Positions 23,655 to 34,735 of a stretch of DNA of 64,000 nucleotides are shown piece by piece. The stretch covers positions 3,038,001 through 3,102,000 of the forward strand of contig NC_083870.1 of the NCBI RefSeq assembly GCF_032452875.1, given 5' to 3'. Each line of letters begins with the position of its first letter. Within the stretch, counting starts at the first letter, position 1. This stretch comes from Bos javanicus. Its lineage: Eukaryota; Chordata; Mammalia; Artiodactyla; Bovidae. Both the position numbers and the translations under genes were made by a program. A model generated the notes under the pieces. That model had not been told where the DNA came from and ran no database searches. It saw nothing but the letters and a program-made list of their open reading frames with translations.

Positions 23655-24025
23655 AAAAGATTACAAACTAAGTGGCCAGGGCAGGAATACAGTCACAGAT
23701 GTGGAGAATGGATTTGTGGGCAGGGGTGTGGGGTGAGTTGAGAGTGGCACTGACATGTATACACCACCATGTGCCATACACAGCTAGTAGGGAGCTGCTG
23801 CACAGCGTGCGGAGCTCAGCTCTGCGTTCTGTTGAGACCTAGAAGGCTGGGACGCTGTGGGGGAAGCAGAAAGGAGGCTCAAGAGGAAGGGAATATATGT
23901 ATATGTACAAGGGATTTATGTTGTTTTACAGCAGAAACTTCTGTAAAGACTGTCAGTTTAAAGACTGTTCTGTCAGTCTTTAAACTGACACAACAGTGTA
24001 AAGCAACTCCACTCCAGTTAAAAAT
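23655..24025 (+). mobile_element. Artiodactyl L1 3' end with inserted hairpin
   Basis: GGCTCAAGAGGAAGGGAATA, TTATGTTGTTTTACAGCAGAAACT and GTAAAGCAACTCCACTCCAG follow the L1 3' terminal order. Between the ACAGCAGAAACT and ACACAACA blocks lies an extra segment of about 45 bases forming a perfect hairpin (23951-23990). Confidence 0.75.
23951..23990. repeat. Perfect 17-bp inverted repeat with 6-base loop
   Basis: TGTCAGTTTAAAGACTG (23951-23967) is exactly complementary to CAGTCTTTAAACTGACA (23974-23990), with loop TTCTGT. It lies within an L1 3' tail where the consensus-like sequence has no such segment. Confidence 0.9.
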
Positions 24026-24576
24026 AAAAATAATAAGTGAACCTGATATAACAAAAGTTCTTCTGATCCTATCTACTTCTGTCAACAAGGTTTCTCAAAT
24101 TTTACATCTATGCAAATGAAAAATCTTATTATCGCATTAAGTAGTAATCATTCCCCAATACATGAAATAATTCAGTGCTGGAGTTCCATTTGTCTCAAGT
24201 TACTTTCCAACATAATTCTACCTTTCATGTTTAATTACTTATCCAAAACATATGCCTACTTGTTGTGATTAATTTATGTTAATAACCATACTGACACAAA
24301 CCAAAAGAAATTAACACTGAAGAGACTTATGAGGATAGAAAATAAAAAATCATTCCCATCACTCCATATTTTTGTTGCAGAAGGATGACAGAATGATCAA
24401 TAAAAGATTTTCAAGTATAAAAATAAATTAACATTTTGTGGAGGAAGTGGAACTGAAATATCATTTCAAGGAGAAAAAAATGAAAAATTAACATTTGTGA
24501 TTCAATGAAAAGCCTAGTCATGTATTTTTTAAATGGACGACAATAGGTCAACTTATAACAGTATTTAGAGCCCACT
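24026..24576. other. AT-rich sequence, no assignable feature
   Basis: No ORF or repeat family recognised. Confidence 0.35.
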
Positions 24577-24586
24577 AGATTCATTT

Positions 24587-24855
24587 TGGAGAAGGAAATG
24601 GCACCCCACTCCAGTACTCTTGCCTAGAAAATCCCATGGATGGAGGAGCCTGGTAGGCTGCAGTCCATGGGGTCCCTAAGAGTCAGACATGACTGAGTGA
24701 CTTCACTTTCACTTTTCACTTTCATTCATTGGAAAAGGAAATGGCAACCCACTCCAGTGTTCTTGCCTGGAGAATCCCAGGGGCAGGACAGCCTGGTGGG
24801 CTGACGTCTATGGGGTCACACAGAGTTGGACAAGAAGTGACTTAGCAGCAGTAGC
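24587..24855 (+). mobile_element. BOV-A2 dimeric SINE with target duplication
   Basis: Young sense dimer starting GGAGAAGGAAATGGCACCCC and ending TTAGCAGCAGTAGC. AGATTCATTT occurs at 24577-24586 and 24856-24865, a 10-base perfect duplication. Confidence 0.95.
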
Positions 24856-24865
24856 AGATTCATTT

Positions 24866-25640
24866 GAAAAGAATGAGATAATTGTTATTTTAAAACATCA
24901 ATATTTACAATATATCAGAAATTACATGATTTGCTACTCATGTGATGAAAAACCATGTGATGGGGATAAAGAATTCTCCAAAATTAGCAGAAATGTATGC
25001 AAACATTTAAAGGCCATAGTCCAAAACCAGGGGTCAACACTCTTAGCATCCTGGTTCCCTACAAGCTCCCTGTGCCAACGTGCACAGAGCAGAGACAGGG
25101 CTTACCCTGAAGAGATGACTCTAGAGACACCTGCAGAACTCTGGACTTCCTTCAAGACAGGCAGGCAAACAAGAGGATGTTTGCTGAGATATGATGCAAC
25201 AGCTCTTCAGCTGAGGGGAGTGAAGAGGAGGGGAAGGGAGCGGAGATATCAGACCAGACAGCATACTTACAGTGATTAAAGTGATTAAACAAATAAAGAC
25301 GCACAGCTCAACTTCAAGGACGCATACAAATATTCTTATGCTTCCATGTGTGTACTAGACAAAAAGTCATACCTTACTGAAGCTCTACAAAAAGGTGCCA
25401 CAAGTCATACAAAAGGCCAAGTGGTAGAATCTTCTGTCACCATTATTGTGAAAATGAGTGCTCAACCAAAATGAATGTGGGACCACACAGGATGGGACTA
25501 AAACGCACGGCTGGACATCCTAGGGCACTCGAGGTTACTATGTAGGGCACTCAAGGTTACTACAGAAGTATGAGTGGTTCAGAGATACTCTTGACACTTT
25601 TCCTGCAGTTTCACACAGGGTATCCATGTGAAAATAGCTG
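24866..25640. other. No assignable feature
   Basis: A 117-codon frame at 24926-25279 begins MICYSCDEKPCDGDKEF but shows no recognisable domain or splice context and is not called as a gene. Confidence 0.35.
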
Positions 25641-25651
25641 CTTTTTATTAA

Positions 25652-25762
25652 TAAGGAAATGGCAACCCACTCCAGTGTTCTTGGCTGGAGAATCCCAGGG
25701 ACGGGGGAGCCTGGTGGGCTGCCAGAGTTGGACACGACCGAAGCGACTTAGCAGTAGCAGCA
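25652..25762 (+). mobile_element. Bov-A monomer
   Basis: Sense fragment from AAGGAAATGGCAACCCACTC to CGACTTAGCAGTAGCAGC. TTTTATTAATAA flanks both sides, a probable 12-base target duplication. Confidence 0.85.
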
Positions 25763-25787
25763 TGGTTCTTTTATTAATAAAAGAACC

Positions 25788-26175
25788 ACTTCCCTGGTGG
25801 TGCAGTGACTAAGAATCCAGGCTTGATCTCTAGTCAGGAAACTAAGATTCCATTCGCCTCTGAACAACTCCTAGTGGCTCAGATGGTAGAGTCTGCCTGC
25901 AGTGTGGGAGACCCAACTTCGATCCCTGGGCCAGAAAGATCTCCTGGAGAAGGAAATGGCAACCCACTCCAGCATTCCTGCCTGGAAAATCCCATGGACA
26001 GAGTAGCCTGGTGGGCTACAGTCCATAGGGTTACAAAGAGTCCGACACGACTGAGCCACTTCACTCTCTCTCTCTCTCTGAACACCTCAGTTCGTGCACC
26101 CCCATGCACTGCAAGGAAGATCTTGCATGCTGCAACTAAGACCCAAGGCAGCCAAATAAATAAATTTTTTAAAAT
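25788..26175 (+). mobile_element. CHR-type SINE split by a Bov-tA insertion
   Basis: The left half (CACTTCCCTGGTGGTGCAGT to AGGAAACTAAGATTCC) lies at 25788-25855. The right half (TGCATGCTGCAACTAAGACC to an AATAAATAAATT tail) lies at 26080-26175. The intervening 25869-26079 is a Bov-tA copy. Confidence 0.75.
25869..26079 (+). mobile_element. Bov-tA SINE nested in a CHR SINE
   Basis: Sense copy: CTAGTGGCTCAGATGGTAGA, TTCGATCCCTGGGCCAGAAA and CACGACTGAGCCACTTCAC with a CT-repeat tail. Confidence 0.88.
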
Positions 26176-26329
26176 TTTTATTTTTTTCTTTTAAAAGGAA
26201 CCCTATGCTCTGAAAAGATCATTTTTAATAGCCAGGTGCCAATGCAAATTGATCTTTTTCAGTATTATCATCCTCTCCCATCATCATTCAAAACTCTCAA
26301 AGCATACATGATTCGTTTTAGAACCAATG

Positions 26330-26442
26330 TCCCCAGGACGTCCCTGTGAGGACTCTGTGCTTCCACTGTAGGGGGCCTGTGTTCACTCCCTGGCAGGGGA
26401 GCTAAGATCCCACAGGCCACACAGCATGGACGAAAGAAAAAA
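26330..26442 (+). mobile_element. CHR-2 SINE, diverged
   Basis: Sense copy: GGACGTCCCTGTGAGGACTC, TTCCACTGTAGGGGGCCTGT, GGGGAGCTAAGATCCCACAG and an A-rich tail. Confidence 0.7.
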
Positions 26443-26680
26443 TAGAAAAATCATACCTAATCAGAGTTCTGTTTACACGAGGCCTGAAAGTCCACCGTTT
26501 TATACGATTCTTTCTAGTTCTCCAGTTAAATAGTGCACTGATGGTACTTCTGTGACTGTAAATGCTTTGCCTTCTGAGTCAACTCTCCTGTTAGACTTTA
26601 CTGAATGCTGATGAGTCTGTTCTGTTAACACCTGACGATTTTTATACCTCTTACTTTGTCTTTTAGAAAGTCTGTCTTTT

Positions 26681-26831
26681 GGGACTCCCCTGGTGGTCCA
26701 GTGGCTAAGACTCTGATCTCTCAATGCTGGGGCCCTAGGTTTGATTCCTGGTTGGGGAACTAGATCCCACATGCCACAACTAAGACCCTGTGCAGCCAAA
26801 TAAATAAATAAAAATAAATATTAAAAAAAAA
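26681..26831 (+). mobile_element. CHR-2 SINE with perfect 16-base target duplication
   Basis: Sense copy with head GGGACTCCCCTGGTGGTCCA and tail AATAAATAAATAAAAATAAA. AGAAAGTCTGTCTTTT lies on both sides (26665-26680 and 26832-26847). Confidence 0.95.
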
Positions 26832-26847
26832 AGAAAGTCTGTCTTTT

Positions 26848-27820
26848 CTTTATTATCTTCATGTAAACTTTTCAGTGTATTTGGAAATATTTCACTTTCA
26901 AAATAAGTTTTTGATTTGCTGTCGAAAGAAAATGAATACATGTATTAAAATCAAATTAACAAATTAAATATTAAAAATAATACTTTGTGCAACTATAAAA
27001 CTCATAAATAGAAACTTGTAAAACCTTTAAATAATTCCAAATGAGGGTTTTCAGTGGGTTTTGAATCCACTAGTTGAAAAAAAATAAATAAATGGAGCAC
27101 CTTGGTTTGCAAAAACAGCTGATGGACAACAAAGAAGATGAAAATTTCCTAGCTATAATTGGCGGATGGGACTCTCATGATTAGATAAATACTACAAATG
27201 ATGAGTTTCTTGTACCTGGATCATTTTGGGCAATAACTTTTTCAAATACAGTCATTAAATCAAGATTTGAGAGACTTATTAACAGAACCAAACCTTCAGC
27301 CTTATATAATCACTAAGAGTAATATCACCAAAATCATGAATCATCACATTTAAGTAAGGTTTTTAAAAATCAAACATTCAGTAAGAACCAAAAGGCTTTA
27401 TACTGTTAAAGAAGCCACATTTTTAAGTGTATATCTCATCTTTCTTATCATTCCATAATCCCTATTTTTGTTTTGAATTCTATTAATTATACTGACATGA
27501 TTTACATATACAGGTAGATGTACTTCATAACATAATCAAATGCTTTAATGATAAATCAGCTTATTGATAAAAAGTTTGCTGGACAAGAAAGCACATACAT
27601 ATATACATACACACACACAGATTATACCCTCGAACTTTAAAAAATTGAGACACACGTCTAAAAAATCTTAGGGATCTTAAGCAAATCCAACAGCACCATC
27701 TCTACAACCTGTCTCCATCACAACATCTCATGAGAATAAGACTCAACAAAGAAATAGTATCAATGAAAAGACACAATCAAAAAATGGGAGGAAGAAAAAG
27801 ATAAAGTATTACAAAAATGT
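26848..27820. other. AT-rich intronic sequence, no assignable feature
   Basis: No ORF or clear repeat apart from short AT and CA runs near 27596-27620. Confidence 0.35.
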
Positions 27821-27824
27821 TTGA

Positions 27825-28032
27825 GACAAAAAAAAAAAAAAAAAATGGGTAGAAAACCTAAACAGACATTTCTCCAAAGATACAGAAACAGCCAACAGGT
27901 ACGTGAAAACATGTTCAACATTGCTAATTATCAGAGAAATGTAAATCAAAATGGCCACCATAAAAAAGTCTACAAATTACAAGTGCTGGGGAGGGCATGG
28001 GGAAAGGGGAACCCTCCTACACTATTGGTGGG
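27825..28032 (+). mobile_element. L1 ORF2 C-terminal fragment
   Basis: After an A-rich stretch (27828-27844) the sequence follows L1 ORF2 order: AGACATTTCTCCAAAGATAC, TCAGAGAAATGTAAATCAAA and CCTACACTATTGGTGGGTA. Confidence 0.75.
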
Positions 28033-28759
28033 TACTTAAAAATTTTTTTTTAAACAGTATCAGGCAGAAGATCTAAGCAAATGCTATAGGTATGGTGAGC
28101 TGGAGCTAGGTGACCAGACAGCATGCATCAGGAACACACTTCAGAGACTTTCCAACAGGAAGTAAAGGAAGCAACAGCAAGCAGCATGCCCTGTTGTCTG
28201 GGCTTCATTCTAATAGGCATGTGCTGGACGCGCTAGTGCAATGAACAAGAGGAGAATTTCAGTCAGAGCAAACAGCAAATGTGAAGAGCCCCGGGTGTCA
28301 AGGTGGTAGGGAGCCCGATGGACCAAGCCAGGAGTCTGGCCAGAATCAAGAACAAAGAGAACAGCGGCAGGAGAGCAGCAGGGCCAGATCATGCCAGACC
28401 TCTCCGGCAGCAGCTTGGGGTAGTACAAAGCAGACAATGTCAGCTCTATTTCTCACAGCAGGACTTCAATCCCATGATTCTAGAAGCACCTGATGGAGGG
28501 ACGGTATGGAATAAATGATCTGGTTGGATGGGGATGGCTGCTGAAGTTCTAAGAACCCAGGTCCAGGGAGCATTCCAGGGCGCTCCAAAAGCAGATGCTG
28601 ACTCATGGTCAAGCCAAGCTGACAGCTCCCACCTCTGAAGGGACTGCAATGTCCTCTCTTGGGCTGTATTATTCATACACTGTCCAACTGACCTGCCTTA
28701 AAATACCACTGAGGGCTAGTCTCTGCTGGCAAAGAAAGTCCAAAACAGGAATAGGTTTA
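28033..28759. other. Unassigned intronic sequence
   Basis: Possible old DNA-transposon- or LTR-like sequence (for example GGGCCAGATCATGCCAGACC near 28380), but I cannot assign a family. Confidence 0.25.
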
Positions 28760-28872
28760 GTAAAGGAAAAACCTGGATTCCTATCTGGCTTCTGTCACTG
28801 ACTAGCTACATGACCTCTCCCATTGTTACCCATCAATGGGGAAGATACCTGCCCCACTTCAAAGGGAAGAGA
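28760..28872 (+). repeat. MIR SINE, partial
   Basis: CCTGGATTCCTATCTGGCTT and CTGACTAGCTACATGACCTC match the central MIR order in sense orientation. Confidence 0.5.
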
Positions 28873-29372
28873 CAATCAAATGCTTTAATGCTAAATTGTC
28901 TGGCTGGTAAAAGCTGTTTAAGCAGTTTTAAACTATCCTGACAGAGACTTTCTCTCATATTTTCTTATTTCCTGAGTTCCTCTCAAGTCCAAGCACTTGA
29001 TACAGTATTCTACACAATGACATTCAGCAAATATTCATTTAGCACACATTAAACAAATACTAGACTCTCAATAAGCAATACCAATGAGTCCTAACTCAAG
29101 TTCAGGTGGGCTTTATATTGTCTAGTCATTGCAACACAAATAGGACAATTAAATATGGTTTCAACTGTGGCCTCAAAAGCCTATTTCAAATAGTCATGAA
29201 TGAAAAGAATAAAAGGCTAATTATAAATTATGGTTTGCCTCAGTCCAACAAATGCTGAATGACAATGCTGTATAAAACACTGCAACAGGCATTAAAGCAA
29301 AAATAAATGAGTTGCTCTTACAGAACTTTTATTATAGTGAGGGAAGCAGTCAACAAATAACTCCAGCAACTG
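28873..29372. other. No assignable feature
   Basis: AT-rich intronic sequence. Confidence 0.35.
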
Positions 29373-29492
29373 GGGGCTTCCCTGGTGGCTCAATGGTAAA
29401 CAATCTGCCTGCTAATGCAGGAGATATGGGTTAGATCCCTGGCTTTGGAAGATCTTGTGGAGAAAGAAATGGCAACCCTCTCCAGTATTCTT
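29373..29492 (+). mobile_element. Bov-tA SINE, 5' half only
   Basis: Sense head and body from GGGGGCTTCCCTGGTGGCTC to CCAGTATTCTTG, where it joins directly to the head of a second copy. Confidence 0.85.
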
Positions 29493-29702
29493 GGGCTTCC
29501 CAACTGGTGCTAGTGGTAAAGAAGCCGCCTGCCAATGCAGTAGGCCTAAAAGACAAGAGTTCAATCCCCGGGTCAGGAAGATTCCCTGGAAAAGGGAATG
29601 GCAACCCACTCCAGTATTCTTGCCTGGAGAATTCCAGGGACAGAGGAGCCTATCAGTCCACAGGGTCTCAGAGAGTCATGCACAACTTAGCAACTAAACA
29701 AC
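29493..29702 (+). mobile_element. Bov-tA SINE, tandem to the previous copy
   Basis: Full-length sense copy starting GGCTTCCCAACTGGTGCTAG and ending CAACTTAGCAACTAAACAAC. The missing 3' half of the left copy is not found on its right side, so this is a head-to-tail join, not a simple nested insertion. Confidence 0.88.
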
Positions 29703-29889
29703 AATGGCAAAATGTGGTGAAACTACAGAAGCATTAGAGATAAAAAATAATTCTGATTAAGGATATGGATAACAAGGTTCCCTGGGGAAAGTATTAACCT
29801 AAATGAAGCCTTAAAAGGATTATAGGCCATTCCAGGGAAAAGACCAGGAGCAAAAGTAGAACTGAAAGCAAGGGAGGTTCAAAAGGGTG

Positions 29890-29990
29890 AGGATATATGT
29901 ATACCTATGGCTGATTCATGTTGAGCTTTGACAGAAAACAGCAAAGTTCTGTAAAGCAATTATCCTCTGATAAATAATGAATTTTTTAAA
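29890..29990 (+). mobile_element. L1 3' terminal tail
   Basis: ACCTATGGCTGATTCATGTT followed by GTAAAGCAATTATCCTCTGA and an A-rich end, matching the terminal artiodactyl L1 3' UTR. Confidence 0.65.
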
Positions 29991-30700
29991 AAAGTATAAC
30001 TGAAAGCAGTTCCACAGATGTGTGGTGTATATTTGGGTGTGGGGAAGCAGGACAAGAGTAGAAAAATAAAGTCTGGGGCCACATCTTGGGGGCAGGGAAC
30101 TGTGCAATGTGCTGAAATACCAGACTTGTAGTCTGGGTGATGGAGACGCATCCAAGGTTTCCCAGAAGAGTGACGCAGTCAGAGCTAAGCTAAAGAAGAC
30201 CTCTCTGAGGATAGTGCAGAAAAAGAAACTATTTAAATGGCCGAGGAAGAAGCCACAGGGCAGTAAACAGCAAAAATGAAGAGAACAGGGAATGGCAGCT
30301 AAAGTCAAGGGTATATATGCAGGTAAAGAAATTTAAACTGTCATTTTCCCCGCCAACCACGGTTACTTATTGCTCTCTAGACCTGTCCTTTAAGAGGAAA
30401 TGTGAGAATCTGGTCTTTAACAAACATTTAGATTATTTTCTCAACCCACCACAATTTTAGATGAGTTTTTAGCGGTGATTTGTCATGTCAGCCCAGTAAA
30501 GCTTACTCTAGTGTTCTAACTCATCTTCATTTGTAAAACAAACTTTTAAAATGTGATAATATGGAGCAGCAATCACTATTTTTGCCTTCCACAACCAAAA
30601 TAATTTAGGCTAAGATAAAATACTTGCAACTCAGGGCAGCCACAACACTTAGACAAATTAGAGCTCTCCAGAGAAGCTAAACAGGGAGTTGTTTTCTCTT
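29991..30700. other. Unassigned intronic sequence
   Basis: A 130-codon minus frame (29916-30308) has hydrophobic runs but no recognisable domain. Possibly an old LTR or DNA element; the family cannot be set. Confidence 0.25.
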
Positions 30701-30712
30701 ATCAAGCAGGGG

Positions 30713-30991
30713 CGGAGAAGGCAATGGCACCCTACTCCAGTACTCTTGCCTGGAAAATCCCATGGACGGAGGAGCCTGAAAGGCTACAGTCCATGGGGTC
30801 TCGAAGAGTCGGACACGACTGAGCGACTTCACTTTCACTTTTCACTTTTATGCATTGGAGAAGGAAATGGCAACCCACTCCAGTGATCTTGCCTGGAGAA
30901 TCCCAGGGATGGGGGAGCCTGGTGGGCTGCCGTCTATGGGGTTGCACAGAGTCGGACACGACTGACTCGACTTAGCAGCAGCAGCAGCAGC
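30713..30991 (+). mobile_element. BOV-A2 dimeric SINE with target duplication
   Basis: Young sense dimer ending in an AGC repeat (30974-30991). ATCAAGCAGGGG (30701-30712) and ATAAAGCAGGGG (30992-31003) form a 12-base duplication with one mismatch. Confidence 0.94.
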
Positions 30992-31347
30992 ATAAAGCAG
31001 GGGAGAGAGCAGTGAAGATCTACACTATGCAGCCAATGTGCATTTCCATTTCCTTTTGGGTCAGGCACCTCTGAAACCATTCTATAGCTGTTTCCAAGTA
31101 GCCCCTTTCCAGGTTGAAGGTGTAAACTTGTGTTCTGCAGGCATGCCTTAGTCAAGTCTTCTTAAACAAGAACAATGGCTAGGACAGAGCAGTACCTATC
31201 TAGTTCTGGCTCCACCACTAAATATATGATCTGAATTCATTACTTCCCTCATCCATCAGTGATGAGATGAAGTGCTGGACTCCAGGACCTCTGAGGTTTC
31301 TTCTGGCTCTAAAACTGTCATTTTCTGTTGATGCCCTTGGACCCTTT

Positions 31348-31851
31348 CAGTTCAGTTCAGTCACTCAGTCGTGTCCGACTCTTTGCGACCCCATGAATCA
31401 CATTACCACAGGCCTCCCTGTCCATCACCATCTTCCAGAGTTCACTCAAACTCACGTCCATTGAGTTGGTAATGCCATCCAGCCATCTCATTCTCTGTCG
31501 TCCCGTTCTCCTCCTGCCCCCAATCCCTCCCAGCATCAGGGTCTTTTCCAATGAGTCAGCTCTTTGCATCAGGTGGCCAAAGTACTGGAGTTTCAGCTTC
31601 AGCATCAGTCCTTCCAATGAACACCCAGGACTGATCTCCTTTAGGATGGACTGGTTGGATCTCCTTGCAGTCCAAGGGACTCTCAAGAGTCTTCTCCAAC
31701 ACCATAGTTCAAAAGCATCGATTCTTTGGCGATCAGCTTTCTTCACAGTCCAACTCTGGCATCCACACATGACCACCGGAAAAACCATAGCCTTGACTAG
31801 ACGACCTTTATTGGCAAAGTAATGTCTCTGCTTTTCAATATGCTATCTAGG
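31348..31851 (-). mobile_element. BovB LINE 3' end with target duplication
   Basis: Reverse copy, 5'-truncated to about 0.5 kb, starting with the reversed CAGTTCAG repeats. TTGGACCCTTT occurs on both sides (31337-31347 and 31852-31862). The minus frame 31357-31788 is open for 143 codons and carries DAFELWCWRRLLRVPW and RRRTGRQRMRW, the BovB C-terminal signature. Confidence 0.94.
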
Positions 31852-31862
31852 TTGGACCCTTT

Positions 31863-32247
31863 GCCTTCTCCCAAATTCCTTTAACAAGCCCAGAGCAAAT
31901 ACCCAGGAAGTAGAGTATCAACCTTGCTTCCAGAGCCCCCTGTACTAAAATGTTCAGGCTTGAGACCCCCAAACGAGGTCCAATCTGTTGATGGGGACCA
32001 TCCTTTAAACAAAAACAAACCCCCCCACCCCCCAGCAAAAACAAAAACTCAAACTCCTTGGAAGAGAGACGCTAAGGACTGGAACAGAGAATCATGACAA
32101 TAATTGCCACAAACTGACTACAACACAAAATTTTTAAAATCCAATGCTCCTTGGGACTTTTTTAGTAATAAAAAAATTATAAAATAACTCTAAACAATGA
32201 CAAACTACTTGTGATTGCCCAAAAGGTACAACATGCTTTAAAAATTG
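31863..32247. other. No assignable feature
   Basis: Includes a C-rich run (32020-32034). No gene seen. Confidence 0.35.
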
Positions 32248-32372
32248 CATGAGAGATTTCCTGGCAGTCCAGTGGTTAAGACTCCACATGCTGCCAATGC
32301 AGGGACTGCATGCTTGATCTCTACTGAGAGAACTAAAATCCCACATGCCACTTGACACAGCCAAAGATTTAA
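32248..32372 (+). mobile_element. CHR-2 SINE
   Basis: Sense copy: GAGATTTCCTGGCAGTCCAG, AGACTCCACATGCTGCCAAT and ACTAAAATCCCACATGCCAC. Confidence 0.75.
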
Positions 32373-32729
32373 AACTGTGTGAAAACAGACCCTTTTTGGG
32401 GAGTATTTTCTTCCTTGATTAGAAACAGGGACAAAAGAGAGCTCCCTTAAGAGCTCTTTACTAGTTCGTACCTGACACCTTACCAAAATAACACTTACCT
32501 ATATACTGATATCAACTGAGAACAGGTGATCATTCAGGACACAAAAATAAGAAGGGAGTTATTTCACCTTTCAGATTTCAATTTCTACCTCTGTAGTAAC
32601 TAAATTATTTAGTTGATTACTAAGGTCATTTTGTTTCTAAATGCTATACTCATATGTCAGTTTGTCTCCCTATCCCTAGGAGGGCTGGATCTCAGGTCAA
32701 TATTTGAGTCCAGCTATATACCCCACGTC

Positions 32730-32986
32730 TCCCAACTATACTCCAGTACTTTCGCCACCTCATGCCAAGAGTTGACTCATTGGAAAAGACTGATGCTGGG
32801 AGGGATTGGGGGCAGGAGGAGAAGGGGACGACAGAGGATGAGATGGCTGGATGGCATCACAGACTCGATGAACTTGAGTCTGAATGAACTCTGGCAGTTG
32901 GTGATGGACAGGGAGGCCTGGCGTGCTGCGATTCATGGGGTCGCAAAGAGTCGGACACGACTGAGCGACTGTACTGAACTGAACTG
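32730..32986 (+). mobile_element. BovB LINE, 257-base 3' end
   Basis: Heavily truncated sense copy ending GAACTGAACTG. Flanks ATACCCCACGTC (32718-32729) and ACACCCTACGTC (32987-32998) match at 10 of 12 positions. A Bov-tA begins at once on the right. Confidence 0.88.
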
Positions 32987-32998
32987 ACACCCTACGTC

Positions 32999-33224
32999 GG
33001 CTTCCCTGGTGGCTCAGACGGTAAAGAATCTGCTTTCAATGCAGGACACCCAGGTTCGATCCCTGGGTTGGGAAAATCCCTGGAGAAGGGAATGCCAACC
33101 CACTCCAGTATTTTTGCCTGGAGAGTTCCATGGACAGAGGAGCCTGGCGGGCTCCAACCCATGGAGTCGCAAAGAGTCGGACACGACTGAGCGACTAACA
33201 CACACATACACACATACACACGCC
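32999..33224 (+). mobile_element. Bov-tA SINE with CA-rich tail
   Basis: Sense copy, head GGCTTCCCTGGTGGCTCAGA, ending CACGACTGAGCGACTAACAC and a CA/TA repeat. Low divergence. Confidence 0.93.
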
Positions 33225-34149
33225 AGGTATTGTGCTAAAAGCGCTGGGAATACAGCCATCAACAACAAAAAAGAAGCCGCGCGACACGAATATGCTCGGG
33301 GGGTGGGGGATGGAGTGCTGGTTCTAATGTAACAGGTAAACTTCCTAAAAGAACTGGCATCCTGGTTTGGCTTTGGCGTAACATGGAAAAAATTTCAAAA
33401 TTAAAAAAGGCATTCAACCAGGGGCAAATTCAACAAACTTCTGGGCCCTAAAGCAGGCAGATTTCCTAACCCTGGGAGCTACGGGTGAAATTAACTAATC
33501 AATAAAGAAGTTCCACAGCGCCAGCTGCCGCGTCTGGGCCACACGCGCCGAACTAGTTCAGACCTGGAGGGAAACGTGTAAAACCAAAATGGAGGAGGGG
33601 CTCCGGCAGAGTCAGATCCGGAGCGAAAACCTCGTGGCTCTCCTCTCATGGCGCCAACCAGCCTTCCTGCTCCGCTCTCCCCAACCCTAGGAGGCATCAT
33701 CTCGCCTAGCCAGACCCAGCGCGCAGCACCCATGTCTCGCAGGCTCCCCTTGAGTCCGTGCGCCGAATCAACTTGGAGATTGTTAAACAGTAGGGGAAAC
33801 AAGTAGCCACCTTAAAGGAAGGGGAGCAAAGAAAGAAACATCTGTGAGGACTCCACCCTTCTCCACCTGCAGAAAAAGCCGGGGGTAAAGCTACGAAAAG
33901 CATATCCCTAGCTTTGCTGATAAAACAATAAAGCAGGCTGCTAGAAGGGTCAGACACCCAGAGGATGACCACTTTCCGCGGATCCAAGACGCCTACGGCC
34001 CCAGACATCTAAGAGCCCGGGGCCAGTACAACTTTCTCATTGAAGATGACCGCGTTTCCTCTTAAAACCAGAGAGGGAGAGAAAGAGAAAAGCCCTTGGT
34101 ATGATCATTACACTGATGTCACCTTGCTTATTTGGCTCTCAGGATTTTT
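33225..34149. other. Promoter-proximal part of UCK2 intron 1, mostly unique sequence
   Basis: No repeat is recognised. CpG content rises in patches (33525-33780). Motif-like words include CAAAATGGAGG (near 33585, YY1-like) and TGATGTCA (34114-34121, CRE-like). Regulatory function is plausible from position but not shown. Confidence 0.35.
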
Positions 34150-34735
34150 CCCGGAAACCCCTGCAATCCCCGGCCCCGGCATCCAGTCCAAGCGGGGCTC
34201 CTCTTCTTCCCCTGGACGCTGCCTCGTGCTTTCTCGCAGCCCTCCGGATAGGGCTACGCGGCTCGCTCCGCCCTTGGCACCGGGGCTGCGCCGCTGGGCG
34301 AGCGCATCAACGCCAGGACAGGGGAAGACGGGTGTACCGGGGGTTCGTAGAGGACCCTGCTTAAAGCCCTCTCCCCCACGTCGGACTTGCAAAACAATAA
34401 GCATCCGTTTTCTCTGCCCCTCCCCCACAGGACCCCGGCCACGAGTCACTGCCGCCCGGGGAGCGTGCCAGCCCTGCGATCGGTAGCCGGGGTACCTCTG
34501 GAACCTCGGGTGGCCCGAGTCCCCACCCGCCCGTCCCCCGCAGCGGCGCCCGTAGTCCGCGCAGGGAGGTCTCGGCACTGGAGCGCTGCCAGGAGCGGAG
34601 GCGCGCGGGCCACGCGGTGGCTGCAGCAACTGACACGGCCCGCGGCCGCCGGCCACACGCGCCGCCGCGGGGCCGGGACCCGGGAGGTGACCTGAAAGGA
34701 GGGGGAGAGAGCGCGGCCCCGGGGCCCCGCTGTAC

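Larger units (their letters stand above)
1..34735 (-). other. UCK2: UCK2 intron 1 (5' part, continues beyond the left edge)
   Basis: The intron starts at the donor (34735-34734) and runs left to the window edge. No frame matches the residues expected for UCK2 exon 2, which should begin SSVCAKI. A long first intron is usual for this gene in mammals. It is dominated by ruminant SINEs, L1 and BovB fragments, which are listed separately. No other exon is supported inside it. Confidence 0.85.

Noticed and set aside
24926..25279. A 117-codon ORF with a Cys-containing start.
   Set aside because: The two cysteines do not form a recognisable zinc motif, and there is no supporting context.
1..34735. 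Search for UCK2 exon 2 or further exons.
   Set aside because: No frame on the minus strand shows the expected SSVCAKI or QDSFYR segments, so the next exon must be beyond the left edge.
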